In this document: positions 62,891 through 64,000 of the stretch, in pieces
Layout of the letters: the number at the start of each line of letters is the position of its first letter
Numbering within the stretch: the first letter of the stretch is position 1
DNA from: Onchocerca volvulus
Lineage: Eukaryota; Nematoda; Chromadorea; Rhabditida; Onchocercidae
Length of the DNA: 64,000 bases
Reading direction: 5' to 3'
NCBI GenBank assembly: GCA_000499405.2
Contig: HG738137.1
Coordinates: 19,492,603 to 19,556,602, forward strand
Program-made: the position numbers and the translations under genes
Notes under the pieces: generated by a model
What the model was told of the DNA's origin: nothing
The model's input: only the letters and a program-made list of their open reading frames with translations
The model's database searches: none

Positions 62891-63640
62891 TTCAACAACA
62901 GAGTAAACAATTTACAATCAACACCAAACGAATAGCACCGAATCTTGAGTGCTATAATAAATTCAACGCATAAAAAAAACCAATTTATTCAAATGTGTGA
63001 ATGAATGACGAACGATAGAAAGTGAAAACGACTGGACATAACAGAGTAAATTACCAAAAAAACAATTATTCAGCGCTAAGAATCGAACCAGTAACTCACA
63101 TTACTTTAGCAAATTATTCTAGCAGTGAAATAATCACCGAACATAGCTCTACTGAAAATGAAACAAATGACTTGCTTCTGCTTTCTCAATGCACCGTAAG
63201 ATAACTCAGGACAAAAAGTATTTTTGTGAAAATTTCACTCACGGATGCTTAACACCTGAGACTGTTCAACTTAATTGAAATTCCCAACCAAACCAATATC
63301 TCATCCAACTTTTATACTAGTGATTTCAATTTATTACCATTAATAAGATGTCCGGATATTTCATTGAATGCAGCGTTCATTAGTATCAATTAATAAATGT
63401 GGACTTACTAATTAACAGTCCTAAGACACTTGGCAGTATTAATTTTACTGCAACTCGTACATTGATCCCTTTTTCATGTTATCAATGAATAATGCTGCCT
63501 CTAGTGCCTGTTACCATATCTATGGTCTCCAGAATACTGTATTTCGTAGCATATCTCATATTTTGCTCGATTTTGACCTCAAATACTCTCATCATGGGTT
63601 TTTTGATTTGGTTTTTTTTCTGTTTCTATTGGTACTCTTT
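62891..63640. other. Upstream region of the arrestin gene
   Basis: No exon is recognised. The arrestin promoter should lie here. Confidence 0.5.
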
Positions 63641-63649
63641 TCTTAACTT

Positions 63650-63796
63650 ATGACGCTCATTTTGTTTTTTATTTTCTGCACTGTAGTAAAAAATGTTGCT
63701 TTGCCAATTTGCTGAATCTCAAAAGGCCAAGTCATCCCATAAGTCTTATCATCACTACTTCCTTTATCAGCGCATCCTTCAATCAATGGATTATCT
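63650..63796 (-). other. Possible exon with hormone-receptor-motif-like segment
   Basis: Between an ATTATTACAG acceptor and a GTTAAG donor the minus strand is open and encodes GCADKGSSDDKTYGMTWP followed by EIQQIGKA. The pattern C..GMTWP..IG.A resembles the HRM domain of adhesion GPCRs such as latrophilin. The later cysteines of that domain are not present, so this may be a degenerate copy, a different family or chance. Other exons would lie beyond the window end. Confidence 0.3.
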
Positions 63797-64000
63797 GTAA
63801 TAATTAGATGGATCCTTCTGAGAAGTAACAAATGCCTACAATTAATTTGAATAAAATCGAAATCCGTGCTCACTGATCAATTTCAATTTTGTTTAGCTAT
63901 GGTATCTTTCTGAAATGGACAAATAATCATGCAAGTTTACTGTGTCCAAAAAAATGCTGAAATCTTTAATTTCTGCTAAAATGATACAGTTTAAGACATT

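Overview
The window is AT-rich nuclear DNA of a nematode, most likely a filarial (clade III, Onchocercidae-type) worm. Genes are split into many short exons by GT..AG introns with TTTCAG-type acceptors. Several start codons lie just behind an acceptor, as expected with spliced-leader trans-splicing. The nearest relatives of the proteins I recognise are worm and animal proteins, and there is a broken bacterial amino-acid carrier gene of the kind expected from a Wolbachia endosymbiont. The genus assignment is inference.

Layout: 44-12,576 (-) is a complete ABCC5/MRP-5-type transporter in 30 exons. 12.6-20.1 kb has no recognised gene but holds a nearly perfect 275-bp inverted repeat around an 816-bp centre. 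20,093-23,435 (+) is an FBXO9-like F-box protein. 23.4-26.5 kb is empty apart from a hairpin. 26,480-28,920 (-) is a PLPP6-like PAP2 lipid phosphatase. 29,669-34,042 (-) is the splicing factor SLU7. 34.3-36.3 kb is a decayed Helitron, lying in the interval between divergent SLU7 and TIM9. 36,403-45,792 is a same-strand cluster: TIM9, the exosome subunits RRP41 (EXOSC4) and RRP4 (EXOSC2), and 6-phosphogluconolactonase. The bacterial symporter pseudogene sits between the two exosome genes. 45.8-53.7 kb is a gene desert with palindromes and long A/T runs. 53.8-56.4 kb holds parts of an unrecognised single-pass membrane protein. 58,562-62,890 (-) is a complete beta-arrestin (arr-1 type, 12 exons). 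63.65-63.80 kb (-) may be an exon of another gene.

Exon joins for the named genes were worked out by hand from splice signals, reading phase and family similarity. In each complete gene the phases close and the protein has about the family length: MRP-5 1476 aa, FBXO9 470, PLPP6 211, SLU7 630, TIM9 84, RRP41 256, RRP4 295, PGLS 255 and arrestin 423.

The points most worth following are the TIM9-RRP41 pair separated by 93 bp (a probable operon), the bacterial gene fragment inside the RNA-exosome neighbourhood, the Helitron and its repeats, the 275-bp inverted repeat, and an MRP-5 whose first nucleotide-binding domain lacks the H-loop histidine. I did not find a clearly new biological system.
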